A stretch of DNA of 64,000 nucleotides from Acidobacteriota bacterium (GCA_021804965.1 JAJZGG010000008.1:1-64000), one strand, 5' to 3'; numbered from the stretch's first letter, positions 54,901-63,518 are shown. Program-made: numbers and translations. Notes: generated by a model not told the origin, from the sequence alone.

Positions 54901-55102
54901 CCTGCTGGCGCAGCGTGGCGTGGTTCTCAACTGCCCGACGGGAACGCTTGCCATGCTCGGCCTGGCGCGGGCACTGGCAGCCAGGGGAGAACCCCAGGAC
55001 AGCCGAAAGACCTATCAGGATCTCTTCGTTCTCTGGCAGGATGCCGACCCCGGCATTCCGCTGGTGGAGAAGGCCAGAAAGGAATACAGGGCCCTGCCGT
55101 AG
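51902..55102 (+). CDS. Transmembrane Ser/Thr protein kinase with TPR domain
   Basis: A 1066-residue receptor-like kinase. An N-terminal helical segment of about 60 residues (QISQEDWVRIKELFLLAFEK) is typical of acidobacterial kinases. The Hanks-type kinase domain covers about residues 100-370 with HGGMGEVYEVED, the VAIK lysine, HRDLKPSN, VTDFGL and GTPEYMSPEQ, all intact. A single helix at about 428-450 (GAGIAFCLALLVLGGYRLHL) leads to an extracytoplasmic region: a TolB-like segment (VVMADFVNTTGDPKFDDALN) and a series of TPR repeats. ATG 51902 is chosen as it begins the conserved N-terminal helix. The ECF sigma gene 85 bases downstream on the same strand is the likely functional partner. Confidence 0.9.
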   Translation: MQISQEDWVRIKELFLLAFEKEPDQQREILDSAGLDPSLRERIEELLQAHDQAGSFLEQNPLQTPNSSDASAASPLPSSSDSASATMQHHASFEPGALLAGRFRVIAFLAHGGMGEVYEVEDQELKTRVAIKTIRPEILGLPQAVDRFRREVQLSRRVTHPNVCRIHDLFRHSPGHRGEPDFLLVSMELLQGRTLASVLRERGALDPQEALAILRQVTDALAAAHEAGIIHRDLKPSNIFLEAHDDAGPRAVVTDFGLAVRARTTSNDPLTRSGQAIFGTPEYMSPEQIEGRELTPASDIYALGLILFQMLTGRHAFESRSQMLSALKRLTDEPPQPSSYAPSLPRAWDVLLRQCLARDPGKRISSAAQLKQAIAQLEREDWQPKAHSRRSPARQAGGSSSTQLHSDSQGRPTAPLGRKTARASSIWKSRWALGAGIAFCLALLVLGGYRLHLHSQIPSVSQAPVVMADFVNTTGDPKFDDALNTALEAKLQQSPYLNLMAPQKILQALRYMGLDHHERLTLHVALQICQRENGSAVIQGSIRINGQGYEVGIQVYHCSNGAVVFARSQQVGNRDTVLSVLDQVADATRSGLGESLDSIRRFDVPLDEATTPSLDALSAYSQGNRKWNEQGEAAAIPYFQKATELDPNFAMAYARLGTILGNMGETRRSDIALTRAYELRDRISEWERFYVVSHYYGLVTGQLDKEAETYEQWGKIYPHDMAWPVNLGLDYAMSGQFDKALAMNLLVMRELPGLSPVYGNLGQIYLALHRSDEAKTLLDAAARANLRDVNIQLVRYQLAFYDGDAAAMARVLQDAAAIPGAEDTILSQESDTSAYHGRLKQARQLADKAAAIASHDGNLETAAEWSTRERLWEAEFGSRSAVDADIEHAIALFKGQDERVVGAMALVVSGDTDRAESLANALAHDYPLDTMVHQYWVPLIHAWAAYQRRQYPAAAQWLKPTSTYAIGIYQPLQCMDSTYLAGLIDLAQQHQDAAIAQFQSLLAQRGVVLNCPTGTLAMLGLARALAARGEPQDSRKTYQDLFVLWQDADPGIPLVEKARKEYRALP

Positions 55103-55187
55103 CCCCAGCAGTCCGGCTGCATCCGCGGCATGCATCTGCGGCATGCATCCGCGTCATGGAGACGCACTGTCGCCTCATCCCAAACCC

Positions 55188-55895
55188 ATGGACCATCCCA
55201 TGCCACAATCCGAGGTCGATGCCATTCTGCAGCGGCTTGCAGCCGGGGACCACTCCGTCTTCGAGCGGCTGATGCCGCTGGTCTACGAGGATCTCCATCG
55301 CATGGCCATGCACTTCATGCAGCACGAGCGCCCGGACCATACCCTGCAGCCCACCGCACTGGTGCATGAAGCCTATCTGCGGCTGGCCGGGCAGTGTCAT
55401 CCCAACTGGAGTACGCGTGCGCACTTTCTGGCCATGGCCGCTCGCCTCATGCGGCGCATCCTCATCGACCATGCCCGGGCCAGACTGAGCGCCAAGCGGG
55501 GAGGAGGTGCCATTGTGCTGGGCATCAGCGATACGCAGCAGATTCACCTTCACTCCGACGATGGCCTGCTGGCTCTCGATGATGTGCTGCGAAAGCTGGA
55601 GGAGATGGACGTGCGGCAGGCACAGATCGTGGAGATGCGATTCTTTGGCGGACTGACGATGGAGGAGACGGCGGAAGCGCTCGGCGTCTCTTCGCGCACG
55701 GTCGATCGTGAGTGGCTGCATGCGCGCGCCTGGCTCTTTCTGCAGTTGCAGCCGACGGCAGCAAAGCACCACTCCAGGGCAGCCATTCAGATCGTGGACG
55801 AAGGTATCGCCCCGGCATCCTCCAGCGGCAAGGATTCCCCCAGCGGCAAGGACGGAAGGCCGGAGATGAAGTTGCCGGAGACAGGGAAGCGCTGA
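55188..55895 (+). CDS. ECF-type RNA polymerase sigma factor (PF07638 group)
   Basis: A 235-residue sigma factor. Region 2 has VFERLMPLVYEDLHRMAMHF and HTLQPTALVHEAYLRLAG, followed by STRAHFLAMAARLMRRILID, the signature of the Sigma70_ECF family found with Ser/Thr kinases in acidobacteria and planctomycetes. Region 4 has MRFFGGLTMEETAEALGVSSRTVDREW. A 40-residue basic C-terminal tail is extra. No anti-sigma factor is encoded; kinase-dependent control by the upstream gene is likely but inferred. The start is uncertain between ATG 55188 and 55200, and neither has a good ribosome binding site. Three copies of a GGCATGCATCYGC-like 13-mer lie just upstream (55119-55160). Confidence 0.85.
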   Translation: MDHPMPQSEVDAILQRLAAGDHSVFERLMPLVYEDLHRMAMHFMQHERPDHTLQPTALVHEAYLRLAGQCHPNWSTRAHFLAMAARLMRRILIDHARARLSAKRGGGAIVLGISDTQQIHLHSDDGLLALDDVLRKLEEMDVRQAQIVEMRFFGGLTMEETAEALGVSSRTVDREWLHARAWLFLQLQPTAAKHHSRAAIQIVDEGIAPASSSGKDSPSGKDGRPEMKLPETGKR

Positions 55896-55955
55896 TCCCG
55901 CATGGGGATGCCAAAGACGCTTGGATTGTGATTTGGAAAAGATGTACTGCAGCAG

Positions 55956-56030
55956 TGGTGGCCAGAGACGGGATCGAACCGCCGACGCCGGCCTTTTCAG
56001 GGCCGCGCTCTACCACTGAGCTATCTGGCC
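55956..56030 (-). tRNA. tRNA-Phe (GAA)
   Basis: The minus strand forms a full cloverleaf: acceptor GGCCAGA with TCTGGCC, D stem GCTC/GAGC, anticodon stem CGGCC/GGCCG with loop CTGAAAA giving anticodon GAA, T loop TTCGATC, discriminator A and encoded CCA. Confidence 0.95.
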
Positions 56031-56108
56031 TCAGTGCATGCAACGGTTGCTTGGTTGGCGCTCGATGATCCCGGGCGGGAGTTCGGCGCTCGTCTGACAA
56101 CCACATTC

Positions 56109-56136
56109 AGTATAGCAAGAGCACCCACCCGGGCAA
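56109..56136 (-). promoter_or_regulatory. Sigma-70 type promoter of tRNA-Phe
   Basis: On the minus strand TTGCCC (-35) and TATACT (-10) are 16 bases apart, giving a leader of about 70 bases. The spacer is part of the large palindrome at 56116-56160. Confidence 0.55.
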
Positions 56137-56160
56137 AGCCGGGCCGGGTGGGTGCTCTTG
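56116..56160. repeat. Perfect 17-bp palindrome in the divergent promoter region
   Basis: CAAGAGCACCCACCCGG and its exact complement CCGGGTGGGTGCTCTTG flank 11 bases. It lacks a T tract on either strand and overlaps elements of both predicted promoters. Confidence 0.75.
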
Positions 56161-56186
56161 TCGCTGGCATTCCACCGGCGTATACA
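56158..56186 (+). promoter_or_regulatory. Possible promoter of the adenosine deaminase-like gene
   Basis: TTGTCG and TATACA are separated by 17 bases, 34 bases before the start codon. Each hexamer matches consensus at four positions. Confidence 0.4.
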
Positions 56187-56219
56187 CTGGGGCTACTCCG
56201 TTCCCTTGAGGTTTCCTGC

Positions 56220-57788
56220 ATGCTTCTGCGTCGCCTGTCTTCGTTTTCTCTTGCCGTGGTGCTTGCTGCCGGACTTGCTGCGCATGCCGCGCCCACCGGG
56301 GTTTCTGCCGACTGGCACGCCCTGCGCACTGTGCGCGCCATGGATGCGGCCCGCAAGCAGGGTCCGCCGGCGCTGCAGGCATTTCTGGCCCAGATGCCCA
56401 AGGGCGCCGATCTGCACGTTCACCTGAGCGGTGCCGTCTATGCCGAGAGCTGGCTGCGCGCTGCCGGCCAGGATGGACTCTGCATCGATACCCGGGAACT
56501 CCGCTTTGCCGCGCCCGGGCCGGACGGCCACTGCGCGGATGGGCAGGTGGCCGCCGCGCAGATGCTGACCACCATGCAGCAGCCCGCCAGCCAGAGCCTC
56601 TATGACAAGCTGATCGACTCCTTTTCCATGCGCAGCTTTGTGCCCTCCGCCGGCTGGAGCGGGCATGACCAGTTCTTTGCCACCTTCAGCCGCTTCAGCG
56701 GCACCCGCAAATCCCATGCCGGCGAGTGGATTGACGAGGTTGCCTCACGCGCCGCAGCCCAGAACGAGCAATATCTGGAGCTGATGGATACGCCGGGCTT
56801 CTCCCATGCCGCACAGTTGGCGGCAAAGATCGGCTGGGACGCCGATCTGCCTGCGCTACGGCAGCGGCTGATCGACGGCGGGCTCTTTCAGGAGGTGGCC
56901 CCGGCGCAGACTGCCGTGGAGGATGCGCTGCACCGTCGCGACCAGATCGAGCACTGCCACACGGATCGCGCCCAGCCCGGGTGCACGGTCACGGTCCGCT
57001 TCCTCTACCAGATCCTGCGGGACTTTCCCCCCGAGCAGGTCTTCGCCCAGACGCTGCTTGGTTTTGAGACCATCTCGCGCGTGCCGGAGTTTGTGGGCAT
57101 CAACTTTGTGCAGCCCGAGGATGCCTACTACTCCATGCGTGACTACACGCGCCAGATGCAGATGCTGGATTATCTGCATCGGCTCTACCCGAAGGTGCAT
57201 ATCACGCTCCATGCCGGCGAACTTGCACCCGGTCTGGTGCCGCCGGATGGTCTCCGCTTCCACATTCGCCAGGCCATCGAGCTTGGCCATGCCGAGCGCA
57301 TTGGCCACGGCGTGGACGTGATGAACGAAGACAACGCGCAGGCGCTGCTGAAAGAGATGGCCTTGCATCACATCATGGTCGAGATCAACCTGACCTCCAA
57401 CGATGTCATTCTCGGCATCCGCGGACGCAACCATCCGCTGCCGCAGTATCTGCATGCCGGAGTGCCGGTGGCCCTGTCCACCGATGACGAAGGCGTGAGC
57501 CGCATTGACCTGACGCATGAGTATCTCCGTGCCGCCGACGAGTTCAACCTCGGCTATCTGCAGCTGAAGCAGATGGCGCGCACCAGCCTGGAGCATGACT
57601 TCCTGCCCGGCAACTCGCTCTGGCTCCATGCCGACCGCTTCTCCGCCACAGTGCCCGCCTGCGCCCGCCAGCCGCTCGGTGCAGAGAAGCCTTCCCCGGC
57701 CTGTCGCAGCTATCTGGATGCCAATCCGCATGCTGCGCAGCAGTGGGAGCTGGAGCGTCGCTTCCGTGTCTTTGAGGCGCAGTGGTAG
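56220..57788 (+). CDS. Exported adenosine deaminase family protein (ADGF/CECR1-like)
   Basis: A 522-residue enzyme with a signal peptide (SSFSLAVVLAAGLAAHAAP) and an adenosine/AMP deaminase TIM barrel. Metal and catalytic motifs are present in order: HVHLSG near residue 65, HAGE near 330, ERIGHGVD near 360 and STDDEGVSR near 420, the last replacing the usual STDDP. The size and secretion resemble the ADGF group of extracellular adenosine deaminases. It should convert adenosine or deoxyadenosine to inosine outside the cytoplasm, as part of nucleoside salvage. The ATG at 56220 follows TTGAGG by 8 bases. Its neighbour ggt, 37 bases downstream, also acts in the periplasm and is probably cotranscribed. 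Confidence 0.85.
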   Translation: MLLRRLSSFSLAVVLAAGLAAHAAPTGVSADWHALRTVRAMDAARKQGPPALQAFLAQMPKGADLHVHLSGAVYAESWLRAAGQDGLCIDTRELRFAAPGPDGHCADGQVAAAQMLTTMQQPASQSLYDKLIDSFSMRSFVPSAGWSGHDQFFATFSRFSGTRKSHAGEWIDEVASRAAAQNEQYLELMDTPGFSHAAQLAAKIGWDADLPALRQRLIDGGLFQEVAPAQTAVEDALHRRDQIEHCHTDRAQPGCTVTVRFLYQILRDFPPEQVFAQTLLGFETISRVPEFVGINFVQPEDAYYSMRDYTRQMQMLDYLHRLYPKVHITLHAGELAPGLVPPDGLRFHIRQAIELGHAERIGHGVDVMNEDNAQALLKEMALHHIMVEINLTSNDVILGIRGRNHPLPQYLHAGVPVALSTDDEGVSRIDLTHEYLRAADEFNLGYLQLKQMARTSLEHDFLPGNSLWLHADRFSATVPACARQPLGAEKPSPACRSYLDANPHAAQQWELERRFRVFEAQW

Positions 57789-57825
57789 CTTTGATTCCGA
57801 ATCCAGCCGTCTGAGGGAACTGCCC

Positions 57826-59559
57826 ATGCTTCGTCTTGCAGCCTGCACCCTGATCTCCACTCTGAGCCTTGCCACCGCGGCCCAGGTCCCCAACTATCGG
57901 CAGGAGCAGCCGGTGCGTGCCCCGCACGGCATGGTGGTCAGCGTACATCATCTGGCCTCCGATGCCGGCCTGGCCATGCTGAAGGCCGGAGGCAATGCCG
58001 TCGATGCGGCCGTGGCCACCGGCTTTGCGCTGGCCGTGGTGCACCCCATCGCCGGCAACCTCGGCGGCGGCGGATTCATGCTGCTGCGCACGCACGACGG
58101 TCATGCCATCTTCCTCGACTATCGGGAGCAGGCGCCGCTGGCCGCCTCGGCCAACATGTATCTGGACGCGAAGGGAAATGTGCGCGCCGCGGATGACCCG
58201 CAGGGCAGCATCGTGGGCTATCGCGCGATTGCTACGCCGGGTTCGGTGGCCGGCCTCACCTATGCGGAACGGAAGTATGGCAGGCTGGGTCTGGCACGCG
58301 TGATGGCTCCGGCGATTCGGCTGGCCGGCGAGGGCTTTGTGCTCACCGCACAGGAAGCCGCAGCCATGCAGGACTCCGACCTGACGCGCTACCCGGAGAC
58401 AAAGCGCATCTTCCAGCGCGACGGCAAATACTACAAGGCCGGGGAGAGATTTCGCCAGCCCGAGCTGGCCGCCACGCTGCGGCGTATCGTGGCCAATCCG
58501 GAGGATTTCTATCACGGCAAACTGGCCGCGCAGATCGCCGAAGCCGTGCAGAAAGGCGGCGGGCTCATCACGCGCGAAGATCTGGCCCGCTATCAGGTGG
58601 TGGAGCGCAAGCCGCTGGTGGGCCACTATCACCAGTACACGATCCTGAGTGCGCCACCGCCCAGCTCCGGCGGCGTGGTGCTTATCAGTGCGCTGAACAT
58701 CCTCGACGGCTTCCAGTTGCAGACGCTGGGCGACCGTTCCCCGCAGTGGATGCACCAGATCACCGAGGCCTATCGCCGCGCCTACATGGACCGCAGCGAC
58801 TACCTCGGCGACCCGGACTACAACCAGATTCCCGTTGCCGCGCTGACGTCGCCCGCCTATGACGCAGCCTGGCGCGCCAGCATCACCGACCGTGCCACAC
58901 CGTCGGCGGAGCTGAAGCGTCCGGCGGGATTTCTGCCGCCGCCGCCAGCCACCGCAGGCCAGCGCACGGAGTCGCCCGATACGACGCACTACTCGGTGGT
59001 GGATGCAGCCGGCGATGCAGTCTCGGTGACGACGACGCTGAACAATGCCTGGGGATCGGATGTGACGGTGGGTCCGCTGGGCTTTCTGCTGAACGATGAG
59101 ATGGACGATTTCGCCTCGAAGATGGGCGTGCCCAATATGTTCGGCCTGATTCAGGGCCCGGCCAACGCGATTGCCCCGCGCAAGCGGCCGCTTTCCTCCA
59201 TGACGCCGACGATTGTGCTGGAGGGCGACAGGCTGCGCTATGTGCTGGGTTCGCCTGGAGGCGGACGCATCATCACCACGGTGGCCAACATTTTTCTATC
59301 GGCAGCCGAGGGTGGGTTGAATATTCAGCAGGCCGTGGACGCACCGCGCTTCCATCATCAGTATCTGCCGGACAAGCTGTATCTCGAGCCGGGCTTTCCG
59401 CAGGCCACGCAAACCGCGCTCACAGCGATGGGCTACACGCTGAGCGTTTCGTCGCACACCTGGTCGGACGGCGAGTGTATTGCCATTGATCCGAAGACCG
59501 GCGAGCGGCTGGGCGGGCAGGATCATCGCCACAACTACGGCAAGGCAGCTGGATACTAG
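57826..59559 (+). CDS. ggt: Gamma-glutamyltransferase
   Basis: A 577-residue periplasmic N-terminal nucleophile hydrolase with signal peptide (LAACTLISTLSLATAAQ). The large-subunit region has HPIAGNLGGGGFML and DYREQAP, which bind the gamma-glutamyl group. The self-processing site is DTTHYSVVDAAGDA at about residue 386, where the threonine becomes the small-subunit N-terminus and nucleophile. The small subunit carries NNAWGSD, LNDEMDDF, KRPLSSMTPT and GSPGGGRIITTV, the last being the conserved oxyanion glycines. It cleaves or transfers the gamma-glutamyl group of glutathione. The ATG is preceded by TGAGGGAA. It is convergent with plsC, whose stop is 30 bases away. Confidence 0.95.
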   Translation: MLRLAACTLISTLSLATAAQVPNYRQEQPVRAPHGMVVSVHHLASDAGLAMLKAGGNAVDAAVATGFALAVVHPIAGNLGGGGFMLLRTHDGHAIFLDYREQAPLAASANMYLDAKGNVRAADDPQGSIVGYRAIATPGSVAGLTYAERKYGRLGLARVMAPAIRLAGEGFVLTAQEAAAMQDSDLTRYPETKRIFQRDGKYYKAGERFRQPELAATLRRIVANPEDFYHGKLAAQIAEAVQKGGGLITREDLARYQVVERKPLVGHYHQYTILSAPPPSSGGVVLISALNILDGFQLQTLGDRSPQWMHQITEAYRRAYMDRSDYLGDPDYNQIPVAALTSPAYDAAWRASITDRATPSAELKRPAGFLPPPPATAGQRTESPDTTHYSVVDAAGDAVSVTTTLNNAWGSDVTVGPLGFLLNDEMDDFASKMGVPNMFGLIQGPANAIAPRKRPLSSMTPTIVLEGDRLRYVLGSPGGGRIITTVANIFLSAAEGGLNIQQAVDAPRFHHQYLPDKLYLEPGFPQATQTALTAMGYTLSVSSHTWSDGECIAIDPKTGERLGGQDHRHNYGKAAGY

Positions 59560-59588
59560 GGCCTGTTCACAGGGCCTGACCGCAGTTC

Positions 59589-60341
59589 TCAGTCGTTCTC
59601 GCCCAGCATGGCGGCAATCACCGTCCGCATCTGTTCGGTCAGCGTGTCCACGTCGCGCACGCTCAGTCCGGTGGTCTCGAGCGGAGCGCCCACTTCCATG
59701 CGCAACGGTCGCGGCCAGAAGTGGCGCGTGTGCATCGGCAGCAGGTCGTAGACCCCGCTCAGCGCAATCGGAATCACCGGAACCTGCGCACGAATAGCCA
59801 GATAGGCGGCTCCATTTTCAAACTTCTGCAGCTGTCCATTCGGCGTTCTGCCGCCCTCCGGAAAGACGAAGACAGACATGCCTGCACGCAGCGCCCGAAC
59901 ACCGCCGCTGAGCGACGACAGCGCAGCCCGGGGGCTCTCCGTATCCACCGGAATCTGCCCGGAGCGATTCAGATACCAGCCGATGAACGGCAGCTTCCAC
60001 AGCTCCTTCTTGGCCAGAATCCGGAACTGCCCGGGAATCGTGGAAAACAGCACCGGCGTATCCATGTACGAGGTGTGATTGCAGGCATAGACCACCGGTC
60101 CCGGCACCTCCAAGTGCTCGCGGCCCACCACCGTCAGCGGGGACAGGGAAGTGGCCAGCGAGACTCCAGCCCAGGTCTGTGCAATCCGATGCTGCAGTCC
60201 GCCGGAGCGATCCCAAAGCGAGGCCACCAGCGCCATGGAGCCAAAGGTAGCCGTGGCCATGCCAAACAGCGGAGCCTGCAGCAGGTTGCTGCTCATGCGC
60301 CGCGTCATGGGCAACTGCTGGGGACGCTTCCTCTTGTTCAT
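59589..60341 (-). CDS. plsC: 1-acyl-sn-glycerol-3-phosphate acyltransferase
   Basis: A 250-residue membrane-associated acyltransferase of the PlsC family. Block I is NHTSYMD (residues 88-94), block III FPEGGRTPNG (near 161) and block IV VPVIPIALSG. It adds the second acyl chain to lysophosphatidic acid in phospholipid synthesis. A basic N-terminus and a hydrophobic stretch (LFGMATATFGSMALVASL) can associate with the membrane. Its ATG overlaps the folC stop codon (ATGA), so the two are translationally coupled although their pathways differ. Confidence 0.9.
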   Translation of the reverse strand: MNKRKRPQQLPMTRRMSSNLLQAPLFGMATATFGSMALVASLWDRSGGLQHRIAQTWAGVSLATSLSPLTVVGREHLEVPGPVVYACNHTSYMDTPVLFSTIPGQFRILAKKELWKLPFIGWYLNRSGQIPVDTESPRAALSSLSGGVRALRAGMSVFVFPEGGRTPNGQLQKFENGAAYLAIRAQVPVIPIALSGVYDLLPMHTRHFWPRPLRMEVGAPLETTGLSVRDVDTLTEQMRTVIAAMLGEND

Positions 60342-61696
60342 GCGCCTGCTTCCGTTTTCAACCAGTGTCGCGCTTCGCCCACCAGATAGACCGAGCCGCT
60401 GATCACGATCCGCCCCTGGCTGCCGGCCGCCGCCCGCGCCACGTCCAGCGCCTGCGGCAGGCTTTCGGCACAGTCGGTCAGGGCTCCGGTGGCCTCGGCT
60501 GCGGCCTGCAATCCCTCCAGACTCGTCGCGCGTGGAGAGTGAACCGCGACCAGCACCACGCGATCAAAGAGCGGAAACAGAATCTTTCCCAGCTCGGCGA
60601 CGGGCTTGTCGCGCAGGCAGCCAAAGACCAGCACCTGTGGCGAAGCCGGCTCGCGGCTGTCCAGTCCGCTGACGGCCGCACGCAGCGCCCAGGCACCGGC
60701 CGGATTATGCGCCACGTCCAGAATCACCTCCGGCCAGCCGGCAGGTGTAAACCGTTCCAGCCTGCCCGGCCATTCCGTCTGCCGGATTCCAGCCTCAATC
60801 GCCTCGGGCGGGATGGCAAATCCCTTTTCCGCAGCCAGTTCCACGGCGGCAGCGATTGCCAGTGCCACGTTGCGCTGCTGGTGCGCTCCGTGCAGCGGAG
60901 ACGCCACCTGCACCTGCCTGCCCATCACCTCCAGGGCATAGCCGCTGGAGTCGTCCGTGCCCCGTGCCGGCATGTATACGGCCGCGTTCACGCCGCGAAC
61001 ATCAAGCTTCACGGCCACCTCGCCCAGCGCCGTGTTTGCCTCCGGATGCTGGGGCAGCGTCACCATCACGCCATGCTCGCGCAGGATTCCTGCCTTCTCG
61101 CGCGCAATCGCGCCAATCGTCTCGCCCAGCCACTCCTGATGGTCCAGATCAATGTCGGTGATCACGCTCAGGCAGGGGTCCACGATGTTGGTGGCATCCA
61201 GCCGTCCGCCCATCCCCACTTCCAGCACAGCCAGCTCCACCCCGGCCTCGGCAAAGGCACAGAAGGCCAGCGCCGTCATCAGTTCGAAGTAGCTGGGCAT
61301 CCCGCGCAGCGTGCCGTCCTGCATCCGTTGCCGCGCCGTGCGGAAGACAGTACTGCAATGCCGGGCAAAGGTCTCGTCGTCGATCTCCGCCAGCCGACCA
61401 TTCCGGCTCAGGCGCACCCGTTCATTCACCCGCTCCAGATGTGGCGACGTATACAGCCCCACGCGGATTCCTGCCGCCTGTGCAATGGAAGCCAGTGTGG
61501 CTGCCGTCGAGCCTTTGCCGTTGGTTCCGGCGATCAGCACCGATGAAAAACGCCGCTGCGGATTGCCCAGCGCGGCGCACAGCAGCCCGATCTCGGCCAG
61601 CGTAAACTTGCGTCTCTCGCCTCCGGGCAGTGTCAACAGCTCTGGCACCAGTCCATTCAGACTGCTCACGGCCTCTGCATAATTCATTCCGGACAT
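60338..61696 (-). CDS. folC: Bifunctional folylpolyglutamate synthase/dihydrofolate synthase
   Basis: A 452-residue Mur-ligase family enzyme. The P-loop is GTNGKGST, followed by GLYTSPHLERVNERV, then DATN (in GMGGRLDATNIVDP), TDIDLDHQEWLG and the carbamylated-lysine region EKAGILR. The C-terminal domain has ILDVAHNPAGA. It adds glutamate to dihydropteroate or folates in the cytoplasm. MSGMNYAEAV at 61696 is chosen as start; ATG 61687 is possible. The upstream 32 codons in the track ORF have no family counterpart. It is divergent from maf with an 88-base gap. Confidence 0.95.
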   Translation of the reverse strand: MSGMNYAEAVSSLNGLVPELLTLPGGERRKFTLAEIGLLCAALGNPQRRFSSVLIAGTNGKGSTAATLASIAQAAGIRVGLYTSPHLERVNERVRLSRNGRLAEIDDETFARHCSTVFRTARQRMQDGTLRGMPSYFELMTALAFCAFAEAGVELAVLEVGMGGRLDATNIVDPCLSVITDIDLDHQEWLGETIGAIAREKAGILREHGVMVTLPQHPEANTALGEVAVKLDVRGVNAAVYMPARGTDDSSGYALEVMGRQVQVASPLHGAHQQRNVALAIAAAVELAAEKGFAIPPEAIEAGIRQTEWPGRLERFTPAGWPEVILDVAHNPAGAWALRAAVSGLDSREPASPQVLVFGCLRDKPVAELGKILFPLFDRVVLVAVHSPRATSLEGLQAAAEATGALTDCAESLPQALDVARAAAGSQGRIVISGSVYLVGEARHWLKTEAGA

Positions 61697-61784
61697 ACCA
61701 CCCCATTTTACGGTGCATCCCTGCCGGCCATCCGTTGCAATTGCCCGGGAACGACCGCCAGCCCGGCAGGTATGCTGGTCTGGT

Positions 61785-62390
61785 ATGACCATCTACTCCC
61801 AGGCCTCCATTCCGCTCGTGCTTGCCTCCGCCAGTCCCCGCCGCCGTGAGCTGCTGGCCCAGGCTGGCTTCGCCTTTCGCATCGAGGCCGCAGACATTCC
61901 CGAAGACCCGCTTCCAGGCGAAGATCCCATCGCCTACGTCACGCGACTGGCCCGCGGCAAGGCCGAGGCTGTCCGCTCCCGGCCTGCCAATGCGTCCGCC
62001 GTTGTCCTGGGTGCGGATACCACCGTCGTCATCGATGGCCAGATCCTGGGCAAGCCTGAATCGGCTGCCGACGCCGCCCGCATGCTGCGCCTGCTTTCCG
62101 GCCGCACCCATCAGGTCATCACCGGGGTCTCGGTCGTCTCGGCTGCCCAGATCCTCACCGCTGCCGAAGTGACTGCGGTTCAGTTTCATTCCCTGTCCGA
62201 CGAGGAGATTGCCGCCTACATTGCAACCGGAGAGCCAATGGACAAGGCCGGAGCCTACGCCATTCAGGGGCGCGCCGCCTGTTGGATTCCCCGCATTCAT
62301 GGCTGCTATTTCAATGTGGTCGGTCTGCCGCTGGCGCTGGTCTCCAACCTGCTGTCCACGCTGGCCCGCCTGCCTGCCGGGCAGCTGTAG
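61785..62390 (+). CDS. maf: Maf-like nucleotide pyrophosphatase (YhdE type)
   Basis: A 201-residue Maf protein. LASASPRRRELLAQAG is the N-terminal signature; GADTTVVIDGQILGKP and the GEPMDKAGAYAIQG segment are the metal- and base-binding motifs and follow the dTTP/UTP pyrophosphatase (YhdE) subtype. It hydrolyses non-canonical or excess nucleoside triphosphates to monophosphates in the cytoplasm. The start at 61785 places the signature 12 residues from the N-terminus; the track start is 24 codons upstream and unsupported. It is convergent with hemB, 36 bases away. Confidence 0.9.
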   Translation: MTIYSQASIPLVLASASPRRRELLAQAGFAFRIEAADIPEDPLPGEDPIAYVTRLARGKAEAVRSRPANASAVVLGADTTVVIDGQILGKPESAADAARMLRLLSGRTHQVITGVSVVSAAQILTAAEVTAVQFHSLSDEEIAAYIATGEPMDKAGAYAIQGRAACWIPRIHGCYFNVVGLPLALVSNLLSTLARLPAGQL

Positions 62391-62426
62391 ACGCTCTGGC
62401 CAACAGGCCGGGATACGGTCCCGCCG

Positions 62427-63413
62427 CTACAGCAGCCGGGCCGCATCCTTGGCAAAATAGGTCACGATAAAATCCGCCCCGGCGCGCCGCATTCCGGTCA
62501 GGCTTTCCAGCATGGTTCGCTCCGGCTCCAGCCACCCGCGGGCAAAGGCTGCCTGCAGCATCGAGTATTCGCCGGAAACCTGATACACGCCCATGGGAAC
62601 CTCGAAGCGCTCGCGCGCCGCATGCAGCACATCCAGATACGGCATTCCCGGCTTCATCAGAATCATCTCCGCACCTTCATCCAGGTCCAGTGCAATCTCG
62701 CGCATGGCCTCGCGCCCGTTGGCCGGGTCCATCTGATAGCTGCGCCGGTCCCCAAACTGCGGTGCCGAGTCCGCCGCCTCGCGAAACGGGCCATAGAACG
62801 CAGAGGCAAACTTCGCCGCATAGCTCAGGATGGGCGTCTCTTCCAGCGCAGCGGCATCCAGCCCCTTGCGGATGGCTGCCACGCGACCGTCCATCATGTC
62901 GCTGGGCGCCACAATATCGGCTCCGGCCTGCGCCAGGCTCACCGCCGTCCGCGCCAGCAGCTCCAGGCTGGGATCATTGGCCACGGAATAGGCATCGCCC
63001 TGCTGCCGCACCACGCCGCAGTGGCCATGGCTGGTGTACTCGCACAGGCAGACATCGGCGATCAGGACCAGCGACTTTGCCGCGGCCGTCTGTCGCAGCG
63101 CACGCAGCGCCGTCTGCACGATTCCCGCCGGGTCCCATGCACCGGTGGCCTGCTCATCCTTCGTCTCCGGCAGGCCAAAGAGCAGCAGTCCGCCCAGGCC
63201 AAGCTCAGCAGCGGCTTCGGCTTCCTTCACCGCCTCGTCCACGCTCAGGTTGGCCACACCGGGCATGGAGCCAATCGGCTTGCGCACTCCCTCGCCCGGA
63301 CAGACAAAGACCGGCAGCACCAGTTGTCCCGGCTCCAGACGGGTCTCGCGGACCAGTTGCCGCAGCGCTTCAGTGCGCCGCATCCTTCGCATGCGTATTC
63401 CAGGAAAGCCCAT
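62427..63413 (-). CDS. hemB: Delta-aminolevulinic acid dehydratase (porphobilinogen synthase)
   Basis: A 328-residue enzyme that condenses two 5-aminolevulinate molecules to porphobilinogen in heme synthesis. Zinc ligands are present in [14 protein letters not shown], so it is the cysteine-rich, zinc-dependent type. The two active-site lysines are in [18 protein letters not shown] and [23 protein letters not shown] is the conserved C-terminal substrate site. The start is the ATG at 63413, which gives the usual short N-terminal arm ([12 protein letters not shown]); a longer ORF begins at 63443. Heme supply links it functionally, but not by position, to the cytochromes at the other end of the window. 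Confidence 0.95.
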   Translation of the reverse strand: MGFPGIRMRRMRRTEALRQLVRETRLEPGQLVLPVFVCPGEGVRKPIGSMPGVANLSVDEAVKEAEAAAELGLGGLLLFGLPETKDEQATGAWDPAGIVQTALRALRQTAAAKSLVLIADVCLCEYTSHGHCGVVRQQGDAYSVANDPSLELLARTAVSLAQAGADIVAPSDMMDGRVAAIRKGLDAAALEETPILSYAAKFASAFYGPFREAADSAPQFGDRRSYQMDPANGREAMREIALDLDEGAEMILMKPGMPYLDVLHAARERFEVPMGVYQVSGEYSMLQAAFARGWLEPERTMLESLTGMRRAGADFIVTYFAKDAARLL

Positions 63414-63518
63414 GGGTCTGATTTTATGCCGCCCGGCGCACATCCTGCTTCGGCAGGGAGTTCTTTCCTTTTGTGATACGGTGCTTCCATACCCATTCCC
63501 AGGTCTTCAGGAGCCAGC

